From: Nitrosopumilus sp.
GTDB lineage: Archaea; Thermoproteota; Nitrososphaeria; Nitrososphaerales; Nitrosopumilaceae
Assembly: GCF_025698945.1 (NCBI RefSeq)
Contig: NZ_JAILWM010000006.1
Span: 1-56,259 of the forward strand
Reading direction: 5' to 3'
Length of the DNA stretch: 56,259 nucleotides
Below are positions 9,632 to 18,356 of the stretch, piece by piece. The position numbers were made by a program, and so were the translations under genes. The notes beneath the pieces are model-generated. The model was not told the origin of the DNA. It ran no database searches and saw nothing but the letters and a program-made list of their open reading frames with translations. Within the stretch, counting starts at the first letter, position 1. The number at the start of each line of letters is the position of its first letter.

Positions 9632-10818
9632 TTGTTCTTCAACCTCTTTACTATCATATAGATTACAAATGAACCAATTGCTATTCCCATTACGATAAAT
9701 CCTATTGTTGCATTATCATCACCTTCTTGTTTTTGTTGAATAGTGTTTAACACAGTCAATGCAACTTCTTCAGTAGAACCAGATTCTAATTCTTCTACTG
9801 CAATATTAATTCCATTTGACTGTGATATTGCATTACCACTGGTGTATAATGATGATGTTTCACCATTTGGTAACTCAATTGGTTCTTCTGGAATCACATC
9901 GTTGAATATAGGTTCACCTGATTCACTTGATGAAGTTGTTTGTGTTTGTATTGGTGGTGATTCAACACTTGTATCACTTGTAACTGTATTTGTGTTTGAA
10001 TCAACTGTTTGAACTTGAACTATAGTTGGATCATTTGAATCACAAATACCATTAGAATTTACATCTGGACATCCAGTAGAAGATGGAATTTCACTTGGGT
10101 TTCCAGATTGTCCAGCCCTAATCAAAAGTAATTCAGTTGCATCATAATATCTGAATGCAATTGATGTGTTTAATCCCTTTATCCATCCATCATACATTCT
10201 AAGTACACTTCCATCTGGTAGAAGTTTTTGTGCATCATATCTTCCTTCTACAGTCATTATGAATTCTATTATGTCACCAGATTTCAATTGTGTTCCTTGT
10301 GCAAGTATCTGTTCTACAAAATCTGGTGTGATATGTAATCCAGCACCTTTCAATAACTTTGTGTTTGGATCATAAGTGTTTTCTAAAAGTAATCCTTTTG
10401 GTACATTAACTGGAATCCCATTTACTGTAACAAACTGTTTTATTGTTGTTCTTGGAAAATCAAATTCAACATCAGCACCCATTCTACTATAATCTGTATA
10501 AACAAACAATTCTGCACGTACTAATGGGTTTAATTTTTGGTCGGATAATCCAACAAACGAAAATGGTGTGAATGTATTGGTTACTGAATCTGTTCTGGAT
10601 GATTTTATTTCATCTGCAAAAATTAACTTTGTTTCAATATATGATTCTGCGAAAAGTAAATCCCTATCACCAGTGTTTGTACCTTGAAAAACACCTTCAC
10701 CATTTTCTAGTGATAATGGTGATGAAACGATACCAAAACTATCTAAAGCCATAACAGCACCGATAATTATCACGATTGAAAATATTGAGATTACTGATAA
10801 TTGGAATGGCGATTGCAA
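9628..10818 (-). CDS. Membrane-anchored exoprotein, 396 residues
   Basis: Hydrophobic segment at residues 7-25, a beta-rich ectodomain to about residue 230, then a [14 protein letters not shown] motif resembling a single calcium-binding loop. A Ser/Thr/Glu-rich stalk and a C-terminal helix (about 372-390) with basic tail KRLKNK follow. The start is TTG 10818; the promoter element TTTTTACAG starts 44 nt upstream. It is co-transcribed with the TSP3 protein (4-nt overlap). Probably another surface or envelope component. Family not recognised. Confidence 0.7.
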   Translation of the reverse strand: MQSPFQLSVISIFSIVIIIGAVMALDSFGIVSSPLSLENGEGVFQGTNTGDRDLLFAESYIETKLIFADEIKSSRTDSVTNTFTPFSFVGLSDQKLNPLVRAELFVYTDYSRMGADVEFDFPRTTIKQFVTVNGIPVNVPKGLLLENTYDPNTKLLKGAGLHITPDFVEQILAQGTQLKSGDIIEFIMTVEGRYDAQKLLPDGSVLRMYDGWIKGLNTSIAFRYYDATELLLIRAGQSGNPSEIPSSTGCPDVNSNGICDSNDPTIVQVQTVDSNTNTVTSDTSVESPPIQTQTTSSSESGEPIFNDVIPEEPIELPNGETSSLYTSGNAISQSNGINIAVEELESGSTEEVALTVLNTIQQKQEGDDNATIGFIVMGIAIGSFVIYMIVKRLKNK

Positions 10819-10839
10819 TAATAAATCTTCAAAAAGTTC

Positions 10840-10862
10840 TTAGATAAACTTAACTGTAAAAA
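10840..10862 (-). promoter_or_regulatory. Promoter of the 396/463-residue exoprotein operon
   Basis: TTTTTACAG at 10862-10854 (minus strand), then TTAAGTTTAT. A near-identical block (14 identical bases plus one change) precedes the 345-residue gene at 14365-14379, suggesting that the two surface operons are co-regulated. Confidence 0.6.
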
Positions 10863-10866
10863 TAGT

Positions 10867-13305
10867 TTACCTGTAGTTCATAGGATTATAACTATCATTT
10901 CTATGCTTGGCTACTGCCATTAATCCAGCAATTACAATGATTACAATGATTACACCACCAAGCACCAAACCTAATTCTACTGAATCCAATCCAATATTTT
11001 CTTTAAGTTTTTCATCAATGTTTTCAGTGAATGCAGAAGCACATTGAATTACTGTTCCTTCACAGAATCCACCTAATCCACCAAATCCTTTTGGATCATC
11101 ACCATCGGTATTATTAGTTCCACTATCATTTCCTAATCCACCACCAGCACTTCCAGAAGCACCACCAGAACCAACTTCAGCATCAACACTAGCACAGAAT
11201 GTTACTTCCCTTTCAATTCCACTAGAATCTGTAAAGTCTTTAGAATGACATGTTCCATCTTTCAAATCACTAACTTGTTTCTGGAATACTTTGATTAAAT
11301 CACATTGTGTATTAACGAATACAAAGTTATCTTCAGCGAATTTACATTGGTTCTTTACGGTTGATGAATTGACTTGTGTTTCAATTACTTCTTTTTCTGG
11401 ATTTTCAGCATCAGCGGTTTCATCATCATTTGTCACTACTGCTTTAGTTGTTCCATCTTCTGAAGTCTTGGTTGTTACTTGTTGACCTAAACTTCCTTTA
11501 ACATAGGTTGTTTCCCAAATGAACTGTGAACCTTCAGTTTTACCAGAATATTTCTTTCCGTCAATATCGTTTCTTGCATCAAATGTTCCAGCAATATCTA
11601 CAATAATTTTTACTTTTGCTGTTCCACCATTTGGCAAATTCTTGATACTTTGTAAAGTTTCAATCTTATTTGTAATTGCTTCAGTACCAAGTATTACTGA
11701 ACCCAATGAGAATCCTTCATTTGCACAAGTTGTTGAACCAGTATTAGGATCATTGATGCAAAGTGCCTTGGTTGGTGAAAATAGAATTGTGTTTCTTGTA
11801 TCCAAGAATACTTTATCAGCACCAACTTCAATTGTTGTTGCAAATGTTACATCACTTGATTCAATTGTAAACTGTGATGTTACTGAAGCATCTTTTAGAT
11901 GAAGAATTGGTGTTACTTGGATTGATTTTAGAATAGAATTTATTCCATCAACTGCATTTGCCAATGATAGATTTGTTCCAAGTTCTATGTTAAACCCATC
12001 ATCACTACCTATTATACCACTTTGTGATTTTCCATTTTCGTAAAGTGTAGTCCATGCTAGCACTATTTCACCAAAGAATGATTTTGGTTGTGTTGTGCTA
12101 GTTGGAAGTATTTCTGGATCAGTACCACCAGTTGTTGTAGTTGTTACAGTTGCTTCATTTTCAACAATGAATGTTTTTGTTGATTGTTGTGGTGTCTTAA
12201 AGTCACCTTGGAATCTATTTGGATGTTCCATTATTACAGTGTATTTTCCGTTTGGTGAATTTTTAGCCATTGTATAATAAAATACAAACTTACCATCATC
12301 GCCAACTTTTTCATCAAATATCATAGTACCTGAAACAAGTGGAATGTTTGATGCACCAGTAATTGTAATTGTTGGATAACCTTCAGTGTTTAACCATTTT
12401 CTAACAGTTCCTTCAATTAATAATTGCCTTCCAGATTGTTTGTTAGTATCAAGTGGATTTGTATCACTGATTAATCCATCTTGACCACCTTGTGATTCTG
12501 TTAAAGTTGTTCTAATGCTTTCTAAAATAATTGGTTCATTAGATGTATTGGCATTTGGTTCTGGTGGATTGATTACATTTGCATCAGCACGAACTAACCA
12601 TGCTGATTTTGTTAACAATGAACCAACACCAGTTGTACTACCAACATCAATATTTCCATTTGAATTTGAATATTGTAATTGGTAATCTACATCAATAGTT
12701 GCAACTGCTTTTACCCAAGCATTAATATCATTATGTAATACTAAATCTGATTCATATTGCTGGAAATTTCCGTATGTTTTTGATGCAATAACTTTCCATG
12801 TGTTTGGTTGTACTGTAGTATTAATTGAAACTGATTCTAAATTGGTTATTTCGTTTCCTAAATCTTTATCCAAGTCACCAGTGGTTAATTGCATTAAAGC
12901 AAATCCAACTGTTTTGATTCCAGTTAATCCATTTAGATAACTTGGTTCTGAAATATCACATTTTTGATTGATGTCTATTCTTAGAGCATCTATGATTCTA
13001 CCATCTATTCTGTTTGAAACATCAAATTGTATTTGTGGGTTAAATTTTACTGAAGAATCAAAAGCGACATTTCCAAAAACTGCTTCACCTTGATATTTTA
13101 CATACGTCTCATTGATGTATTGGCATTCCATAGGTAGGAATGATGAAAATGAAAACTGATTCAAAGTGTTAAAATAATTTCCAGTGGCGAATGTTGTTAT
13201 TTCGCTAGAACCAAAAAAGAAATTTGTGAATCCAGTTAGTTCAGAATAACCAAATAATCCACCAGCGATTACTAAGCCAACTAGCACAAGAATTAAACTT
13301 CTCAT
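10867..13305 (-). CDS. Large membrane-anchored exoprotein, 812 residues
   Basis: N-terminal hydrophobic segment (residues 1-22), several beta domains, and a C-terminal helix (about 775-795) with a polar tail. Residues 50-120 (MECQYIN ... DALRIDINQKCD) resemble the N-terminal domain of the TSP3 protein at 8240-9631. About residues 290-385 look Ig-like (WLNTEGYPTITITGASN ... GKYTVIMEHPNRFQGDF). A Gly/Ser/Asn-rich linker precedes the C-terminal anchor. The gene starts 1 nt after the stop of the 345-residue gene and is probably translated with it. Likely part of the same surface or envelope structure. Confidence 0.7.
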   Translation of the reverse strand: MRSLILVLVGLVIAGGLFGYSELTGFTNFFFGSSEITTFATGNYFNTLNQFSFSSFLPMECQYINETYVKYQGEAVFGNVAFDSSVKFNPQIQFDVSNRIDGRIIDALRIDINQKCDISEPSYLNGLTGIKTVGFALMQLTTGDLDKDLGNEITNLESVSINTTVQPNTWKVIASKTYGNFQQYESDLVLHNDINAWVKAVATIDVDYQLQYSNSNGNIDVGSTTGVGSLLTKSAWLVRADANVINPPEPNANTSNEPIILESIRTTLTESQGGQDGLISDTNPLDTNKQSGRQLLIEGTVRKWLNTEGYPTITITGASNIPLVSGTMIFDEKVGDDGKFVFYYTMAKNSPNGKYTVIMEHPNRFQGDFKTPQQSTKTFIVENEATVTTTTTGGTDPEILPTSTTQPKSFFGEIVLAWTTLYENGKSQSGIIGSDDGFNIELGTNLSLANAVDGINSILKSIQVTPILHLKDASVTSQFTIESSDVTFATTIEVGADKVFLDTRNTILFSPTKALCINDPNTGSTTCANEGFSLGSVILGTEAITNKIETLQSIKNLPNGGTAKVKIIVDIAGTFDARNDIDGKKYSGKTEGSQFIWETTYVKGSLGQQVTTKTSEDGTTKAVVTNDDETADAENPEKEVIETQVNSSTVKNQCKFAEDNFVFVNTQCDLIKVFQKQVSDLKDGTCHSKDFTDSSGIEREVTFCASVDAEVGSGGASGSAGGGLGNDSGTNNTDGDDPKGFGGLGGFCEGTVIQCASAFTENIDEKLKENIGLDSVELGLVLGGVIIVIIVIAGLMAVAKHRNDSYNPMNYR

Positions 13306-13306
13306 A

Positions 13307-14344
13307 TCAACCGTTCCTATTCCTTGTTAATAAAGAAATTATGAATCCAAATATTCCAATACCAATTATTCCAGCAACTGCAAACCAAATCATAGCGAAC
13401 TTACCTTGATTCAAACAATCAGTATCACCAATGATTAAACAATCACCAAATTCAGTTGCTGATTCAATTGCTTCTTTTGCAGATTTTGTTTTTGCGTTTT
13501 GGTTTTCAACATCTTTTGCTACAGCATCATTTTGTTTTCCAGATTCATTTGTATCTGCAACACCATCACCATCACTATCAATTGTTTTTGCTTCACCTTC
13601 TGCTTTCTTTACAATTATTTCATGGAATGTTGGAATTGCTTCTTCTGGAATTGTGTAAACAAATTCACATGCTGAACATATTTTTGGATGAAGTATCAAT
13701 GTTCCAAACACTCTAAATTCTTGAATAGATGAATATGTTCCACCAGATAAATCATCTTCCAAATCAGTAACTTTAACAATGTATTTTGCAAGTTTTACTT
13801 CTGTTCCATCTGCAACTTCAACTCTATCAGTTGTTATGGTGTCAATGTATGTTGTAATCTTTTCATTCTTTACATTATCTTCTGAAATTACTTTTAATGT
13901 TAATTCACTTGATTTGATAACCATGACATCATGATTTGATGGATGGCAATTCTCACCATCTTTATCTACAATACAAGCATCTACATCGGCTTGTAATTGT
14001 TCAGTTGTTTTTCCAGCATTTGAAAATGAAAGACATGTTAGTTTTGGTTCTATTTGGAATCCGTCAATAATATTTACAGCATCACCAGCAAAAAATTCTA
14101 ATTCTGGATTACTAGCGAAAAATGGTGATTGGTCGGCATCAAATAATTCACCACCTACAGTTGCAATATTTGAAACCTTGGCAAAACATAATCTATCTGG
14201 AATTGGTAAAGTTTCAGAATCTGAAGTTAGTTCAAATCTATGCAAATCTTGATTTCCAATATTTGGTAAAGTCATAAAACCCGCAATAAGTAGAATAATT
14301 CCAATCCCACTAACTAGGATATATGATGTTTTCAATAATTTCAA
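13307..14344 (-). CDS. Membrane-anchored exoprotein, 345 residues
   Basis: N-terminal hydrophobic helix (about 8-26), a beta-rich ectodomain with paired cysteines (CFAKV, CLSFS, CIVDKDGENC, CSACEF), one calcium-loop-like DSDGDGVADTNES near residue 255, and a C-terminal helix (about 317-339) with tail TRNRNG. TTG at 14344 gives the full frame. A second TTG at 14335 lies exactly 44 nt from the promoter element and may be the true start. First gene of the operon with the 812-residue protein. Confidence 0.7.
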   Translation of the reverse strand: MKLLKTSYILVSGIGIILLIAGFMTLPNIGNQDLHRFELTSDSETLPIPDRLCFAKVSNIATVGGELFDADQSPFFASNPELEFFAGDAVNIIDGFQIEPKLTCLSFSNAGKTTEQLQADVDACIVDKDGENCHPSNHDVMVIKSSELTLKVISEDNVKNEKITTYIDTITTDRVEVADGTEVKLAKYIVKVTDLEDDLSGGTYSSIQEFRVFGTLILHPKICSACEFVYTIPEEAIPTFHEIIVKKAEGEAKTIDSDGDGVADTNESGKQNDAVAKDVENQNAKTKSAKEAIESATEFGDCLIIGDTDCLNQGKFAMIWFAVAGIIGIGIFGFIISLLTRNRNG

Positions 14345-14360
14345 GTCAAAATGTTATTAC

Positions 14361-14379
14361 ATAAACTTAACTGTGAAAA
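14361..14379 (-). promoter_or_regulatory. Promoter of the 345/812-residue exoprotein operon
   Basis: TTTTCACAG at 14379-14371 then TTAAGTTTAT (minus strand), matching the block before the 396-residue gene. It lies 35 nt before TTG 14344 and 44 nt before TTG 14335. Confidence 0.55.
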
Positions 14380-14394
14380 TTTTTGACTTTAGAT

Positions 14395-15156
14395 TTAGAT
14401 AATTCTTATTCCACCTTGTATAGCGTGCATTACTGCCCATGCTGTACCTGAAACTAAAATTCCAGCAATAAAATTCAATTTCTTTGTTTCAAAGTCACCT
14501 GAAGATGCTAGTAGGAATCCACCAATAAAGAATGCACGAAGCATTTCTTCACCAGTTGCTGTTAAGGCATATTGGAAAACAATTTCTGGTGTAACTTCAC
14601 CGAATAATTCTATTTGTGCATTGATTAATGGTACGTTAATTGGTAGATCAGAAGGTAAACCAGTGTTTCCTAACAATCCTTTTGAATCCAAATATATGAT
14701 ACTATTGTATGTTCCATGAACTACAATTGGAATTATAATTGCTCTTGTAATCATGAGTAATCCACCTAAAAGAATTCCAGCAAACATTAGAACAGCGAAA
14801 TCATTTCCAGCATTATGAAGTACAATTGAAACCAAAAATAGAACACCAATTGCTGGTGGAATCATAATCAAATCCTTCATTGTAGGATTTTTCATGAAGA
14901 ATAATGGTTCACCTTCATCATCACTTCGTAATCTGTTTCCAATGAATTCAATTCTAGATAATAGTAACATCAGAAGTAATGGTAATGAAAATGCTGTAAC
15001 AAATGTCATTACCCTTCTAAATTCAATTGAACCTTCAGCGGATAATACGAAAAACATTACTGAAGAACCAGTAATGAAGAAAAATAACCAAGTAACTAAT
15101 CCAAATCCTTTTGAGATTTTATCTTGATGTGATAAATCCTCAAATCCTAGAACCAT
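14395..15156 (-). CDS. CPBP/CAAX-type intramembrane protease homologue with rearranged motifs
   Basis: A 253-residue protein with about seven membrane helices. GEEMLR (E203, E204, R207) resembles the EExxxR motif one residue short, and WAVMH (W240-H244) fits the [FW]xxxH motif. HGTYN (H147-N151) resembles the HxxxN motif, which in known CPBP proteases comes last, so the order may be permuted. CPBP enzymes cut membrane-embedded proteins and mature peptides. Here it sits beside anchored exoproteins and could process or detach them. ATG 15156 is preceded by GGTGAT and overlaps a 9-codon upstream frame. The family call rests on motifs and context. Confidence 0.45.
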   Translation of the reverse strand: MVLGFEDLSHQDKISKGFGLVTWLFFFITGSSVMFFVLSAEGSIEFRRVMTFVTAFSLPLLLMLLLSRIEFIGNRLRSDDEGEPLFFMKNPTMKDLIMIPPAIGVLFLVSIVLHNAGNDFAVLMFAGILLGGLLMITRAIIIPIVVHGTYNSIIYLDSKGLLGNTGLPSDLPINVPLINAQIELFGEVTPEIVFQYALTATGEEMLRAFFIGGFLLASSGDFETKKLNFIAGILVSGTAWAVMHAIQGGIRII

Positions 15157-15176
15157 AGATCATCACCAAACAGCAT
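15147..15176 (-). CDS. Possible 9-residue leader peptide coupled to the CPBP-like gene
   Basis: ATG 15176 to TAG 15147 encodes MLFGDDLWF. Its ATG is exactly 44 nt from the 5' end of the promoter element at 15220, the spacing seen for real leaderless starts here. It contains the GGTGAT Shine-Dalgarno of the downstream gene and overlaps its start by 10 nt. It may serve translational coupling. Seen in sequence; function inferred. Confidence 0.35.
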   Translation of the reverse strand: MLFGDDLWF

Positions 15177-15189
15177 AAGTACCACTTCT

Positions 15190-15220
15190 AATTAATGATT
15201 AAAAAGGTATCTGTGAAAAA
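15190..15220 (-). promoter_or_regulatory. Promoter of the CPBP-like protease
   Basis: TTTTTCACAG at 15220-15211 (minus strand), then ATACC and an AT-rich TATA region. Same class as the promoters at 10862 and 14379. Confidence 0.5.
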
Positions 15221-15234
15221 TATTGATTAAATTA

Positions 15235-15272
15235 GGCATCCAAGGAAGAAAAGCATTAACACCTTGGATGCC
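15235..15272 (-). terminator. 11-bp stem-loop in the 3' region after the 354-residue gene
   Basis: GGCATCCAAGG at 15235-15245 pairs perfectly with CCTTGGATGCC at 15262-15272 around a 16-nt loop, about 125 nt after the stop codon at 15397. On the minus strand it is followed by TAATTTAATC. It probably ends or protects the transcript of the gene upstream. A separate small RNA is possible. Confidence 0.5.
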
Positions 15273-15396
15273 CAATAGACTTTCGCATTTGAACTCTCGG
15301 CACTACTGCATACTGCATAACAGCAATCTAAATTCGTGCTAGTTGGATTTAAGAATTCTTGTAAATAAAAAAGAAAAGAAAGTGTAGATTAATTAT
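15273..15396 (-). other. Long 3' untranslated region with repeats
   Basis: No gene is seen. The region holds a tandem TGCATAC/TGCATAA pair near 15308-15320, a 13-base segment TGCTAGTTGGATT (15337-15349) complementary in the transcript to the 5' UTR of the same gene, and a 10-bp palindrome AAGAATTCTT just beyond. GC content is higher than in neighbouring intergenic DNA, consistent with a structured RNA. Confidence 0.45.
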
Positions 15397-16489
15397 CTAT
15401 GCTTTTGCACAAATAACTAAGTCGGTATTTTCAGTGTATGATTCACCTTGTGCATCCATAAATGTAACACCTAATGTTACATTAATTGCATTGTCAGAAG
15501 CACCAAAGTTTGTTTTGATGTTTACTGGCATTGATTTCTTTAGGATGGATTGGTTGGCATCAATACTGAACAATCTTCCATCTGCAACTTCACCATCACC
15601 AAATTGGTATTCGTAAACAATTTGTGAATTTGAGTTATCCACATTCTTGAATACATCACCATTGGTTAGTTTGATTCTATCAGTTCCATGATCATGTATA
15701 ACATCTACATAAGATTCGTTTGGAACAATTCTACCTTCATCTGTACCGTTGATAGTAATATCGAATTTCTTCAATAAACCACCACGTGCATTTGCTGATA
15801 GTTGTAAGTTCCAATCAATGGCACAGTCTTGTTTGCCTGTACCAAGGTTATCTGTATCTAGATTACTTGGATCATCCAAATCAATGTTAGTTCCATCATC
15901 GACTAGCATAAAGACAGTCCAGTTTAAGGTTGGATCATCTTGTCCTTGTGGTGTAATTCCAACTATGTTCAATGGAATTACTGGATCAAGAGTATTATCC
16001 TTATCTGGATCAGCCCAAACAGCATTACCAATTCTAGATGTTTGTCCTTGTGTCTTTACTAAATCAACGAAGAATGCTTGTGCATCTGGAATCTCTAGCA
16101 TAGCCTGAACTTCTACTAGAGTTTCATCCAATCCGATAGTTGCACTATTGGATGAAGATGTTCCTTTCCATTGGTATTCACCATTCTTTAGTTGATAGAA
16201 AAGCACATTGATGTTTGTACCATCTGTTCTTGTTGTTGTTTGGTCTTTAGTATCGATTAAGGCGGTCTTGATTATGAAATCACCAGTTTGTGTTTGTACT
16301 TGACCAGTTGTTGAAGTTGTAGTTGTAGTTGTAGTTTGACTAGGTGTAATTGTTGCTTGTCCACTGGTGTTAATGAAACCTTGGTCATTTGCATACCACA
16401 GTCCACCACCAACAATGAGAATTAGCACAACTGCAATTCCTAGTGTTTTGTTCTCTACCATAATAGTTCTTAATTCAATCCAACTAGCA
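15337..16489. repeat. 13-bp inverted repeat flanking the 354-residue gene
   Basis: TGCTAGTTGGATT at 15337-15349 and its reverse complement AATCCAACTAGCA at 16477-16489 enclose the gene. In the mRNA they fall in the 3' and 5' untranslated regions and could pair with each other. A short inversion substrate is the alternative. Confidence 0.6.
15397..16461 (-). CDS. N-terminally anchored exoprotein, candidate major structural protein
   Basis: 354 residues. Membrane helix at residues 8-23, a Thr-rich linker (about 33-60), then a roughly 290-residue beta-rich domain (DFIIKTALIDTKDQ ... VTLGVTFMDAQGESY) ending in LVICAKA, with no C-terminal anchor. Only one other cysteine, in KQDCAIDW. It is monocistronic, with its own long 5' and 3' untranslated regions and a strong stem-loop after it, as expected for a heavily made protein. 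ATG 16461 is the only good start. It may be a virion or pilus/sheath subunit; that is inference from gene arrangement, as no known coat family is recognised. Confidence 0.6.
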   Translation of the reverse strand: MVENKTLGIAVVLILIVGGGLWYANDQGFINTSGQATITPSQTTTTTTTSTTGQVQTQTGDFIIKTALIDTKDQTTTRTDGTNINVLFYQLKNGEYQWKGTSSSNSATIGLDETLVEVQAMLEIPDAQAFFVDLVKTQGQTSRIGNAVWADPDKDNTLDPVIPLNIVGITPQGQDDPTLNWTVFMLVDDGTNIDLDDPSNLDTDNLGTGKQDCAIDWNLQLSANARGGLLKKFDITINGTDEGRIVPNESYVDVIHDHGTDRIKLTNGDVFKNVDNSNSQIVYEYQFGDGEVADGRLFSIDANQSILKKSMPVNIKTNFGASDNAINVTLGVTFMDAQGESYTENTDLVICAKA

Positions 16490-16518
16490 TTAGAATAAAA
16501 GCATTTTGTAGATTCGTG

Positions 16519-16542
16519 AAAATAATTCCACGAAAAATAGTA
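16519..16542 (-). promoter_or_regulatory. Hairpin and likely promoter upstream of the 354-residue gene
   Basis: TTCGTG and CACGAA form a 6-bp stem around an AT loop. The minus strand reads on through TTTTCACGAATCTACAAAAT, like the promoter element of other operons but about 61 nt before ATG 16461, which predicts a 5' untranslated leader here. The hairpin may instead end the upstream transcript. Confidence 0.4.
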
Positions 16543-16562
16543 TTAAAAAAAATTAGATTTGT

Positions 16563-17153
16563 TTAGATTTTTGCTATTGAATCTGGAACACCTTCACGAA
16601 TAGAGTTGATTTTTCTACCCATGTATCCCACAATAGCACCTAAACCAATCAATCCAAGGATGAAAACAATCCAAAATTGTGGTGATTCTTGACTAATTGC
16701 ATTAGTCAATGTACCCAAATCAGTGATGTTAACATCTGGATTTACACCTTGTAGGAATGATGCAAATGCAACAATGAAGATGAACGTGATTATTCCAGTG
16801 AATAAGAAAGTTACAATATATGCTTTCTTATCAGTGTCTATATCACCTTCTGGTTCTGCCAATCCAAATATCTTTCCGATACCAACACGCACATATTTTC
16901 CAAATAGGAAAACCAATGCACCAATGATAACGAAGAAGCCTAGACTAACCATAACCAGAATGAATCCCGCTACAGGATCATCACCAGTTTGTGCTATTGC
17001 TTGACCTAATGATTCTAGGGTAATATCCTTGAACCCATCGCCAACCAGCATTCCCACACCAGCAAAAATAATCCCCAAGACAACCAAGAACAATACTGCG
17101 TTCAATATGTCCACGAAGATTCCTTTTACAAACTGTGCTTTCTCCATTAACAT
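16563..17153 (-). CDS. Four-helix membrane protein, 196 residues
   Basis: Hydrophobic segments near residues 15-37, 64-87, 109-131 and 159-178. Acidic loops include EPEGDIDTDKKAY, and the C terminus is amphipathic with KINSIREGVPDSIAKI. It lies directly upstream of the candidate structural protein. Small multi-pass proteins are main components of some enveloped archaeal virions, so a structural role is possible but unproven. ATG 17153 lies 42 nt from a promoter-like TTTTTCTAAC at 17195; ATG 17147 is an alternative. Confidence 0.65.
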   Translation of the reverse strand: MLMEKAQFVKGIFVDILNAVLFLVVLGIIFAGVGMLVGDGFKDITLESLGQAIAQTGDDPVAGFILVMVSLGFFVIIGALVFLFGKYVRVGIGKIFGLAEPEGDIDTDKKAYIVTFLFTGIITFIFIVAFASFLQGVNPDVNITDLGTLTNAISQESPQFWIVFILGLIGLGAIVGYMGRKINSIREGVPDSIAKI

Positions 17154-17199
17154 TCAGCAAAATCAATTACTATTTACATATTTTGGTTAGAAAAATTAA

Positions 17200-17520
17200 C
17201 TAATCTTCTATCGATTCATCTTGTTTAGGTTCAAATTTTGATTTTTTGATTTTAACATGTTTATCCACACTTGAATCTCTAGTAACAATCATAAAAAATC
17301 CAAATATCCCCTGCATTATTCCAGCAAATAATAGGAATCCAGAAATCATGAAATGCACAGTTGCATTTTTATTAACAGTTTCAATAACCATCCACCAAAT
17401 TTCTTTTGATTCAAATGGTATTGATATTACGAATAATGCTAGTTGAAAGGTACAGAATCCAGTGATTAACCAGAAAAACCCTATCCATAAATCCAAACTA
17501 TTTTTTCTTTTGAATTTCAT
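17200..17520 (-). CDS. Two-helix membrane protein, 106 residues
   Basis: Hydrophobic segments at about residues 13-33 and 55-77, with a basic N terminus (MKFKRKN) and a charged cytoplasmic tail (HVKIKKSKFEPKQDESIED). It overlaps the upstream 279-residue gene by ATGA. No family recognised. Confidence 0.7.
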   Translation of the reverse strand: MKFKRKNSLDLWIGFFWLITGFCTFQLALFVISIPFESKEIWWMVIETVNKNATVHFMISGFLLFAGIMQGIFGFFMIVTRDSSVDKHVKIKKSKFEPKQDESIED

Positions 17521-18356
17521 GGTGATACCATTTGGAATGTTTTTTCTACTTCTATAAGATAAGGTCGTTGAGTTAATGGATTATCTACTAATGAATTTGC
17601 TTGTATTGACATTAGATATTCACCTTCAGTAAATCTTCCAGTTTGAATAGTTTGTGTCCATGTTCCATCATTATTAGTTTCTTCTGAAGGTCTAGTTATT
17701 GGTTCTAATGCACAAAAATCACGATGTTCACAACTGATTATGAATGTGTATTGGAATGTTGCTGGTTCAACATACTTACATTCTACCAATTCTGTTTCTG
17801 GATTTAATTTACAACTTCCTTCAATTACTTTTTTTAATAACCCACTAAATGTTGCTGGATTACCAATCAGATAATGGTTATCTGGAAGTTCAACATTAGA
17901 ATATTTTGGTGTGTGTCCAAATGATTCACCACCAGTAATTTTGATATTAATAATATCTTCATCAGTTAGATCACCAGTGGCATTCACTAATTGAATAAAT
18001 TCTTGTTCTGAAATCTCTTTTCCAGTGTTGGAATTTACGAATGATGTTTGTTGAACTACTGTAGGTTTACCTTTGAAGATTTCTGCAATATCACCAGCAT
18101 CATTAATTGATTGTATTTTGCCTAGGTTGTTCAATGCTATTTGTTCAGCACTATTAAGAACTGCTTGTGCATCACAATCACTTATCATCTTTTTAATCTG
18201 TTCTTCACTTAGATTGTTTACATTAACACCAGTGAAAATTTGTTCAATATCACATCCTTGCCTTAATGATTTTGCTTCTTCAGAATTAGAATACACTACA
18301 AATCCTATTGTACCAAAAATCAATGCAAAAATTATGATATATGGGATATAGTTCAT
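17517..18356 (-). CDS. N-terminally anchored exoprotein, 279 residues
   Basis: One hydrophobic helix at residues 3-20. A helical region rich in Ala/Gln/Asn (about 40-100) follows, then a beta domain with four cysteines (CKLNPETELVEC, CEHRDFC) likely disulphide-bonded outside the cell. It overlaps both neighbours by ATGA, in an operon with the two-helix protein and a helical cytosolic protein. Role unknown. Confidence 0.65.
   Translation of the reverse strand: MNYIPYIIIFALIFGTIGFVVYSNSEEAKSLRQGCDIEQIFTGVNVNNLSEEQIKKMISDCDAQAVLNSAEQIALNNLGKIQSINDAGDIAEIFKGKPTVVQQTSFVNSNTGKEISEQEFIQLVNATGDLTDEDIINIKITGGESFGHTPKYSNVELPDNHYLIGNPATFSGLLKKVIEGSCKLNPETELVECKYVEPATFQYTFIISCEHRDFCALEPITRPSEETNNDGTWTQTIQTGRFTEGEYLMSIQANSLVDNPLTQRPYLIEVEKTFQMVSP

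Noticed and set aside
15235-15340. Possible tRNA, because of GAGTTCAAATGC and a strong stem
   Set aside because: No acceptor stem, anticodon arm or T-stem pairing could be drawn; the stem-loop alone explains the signal.
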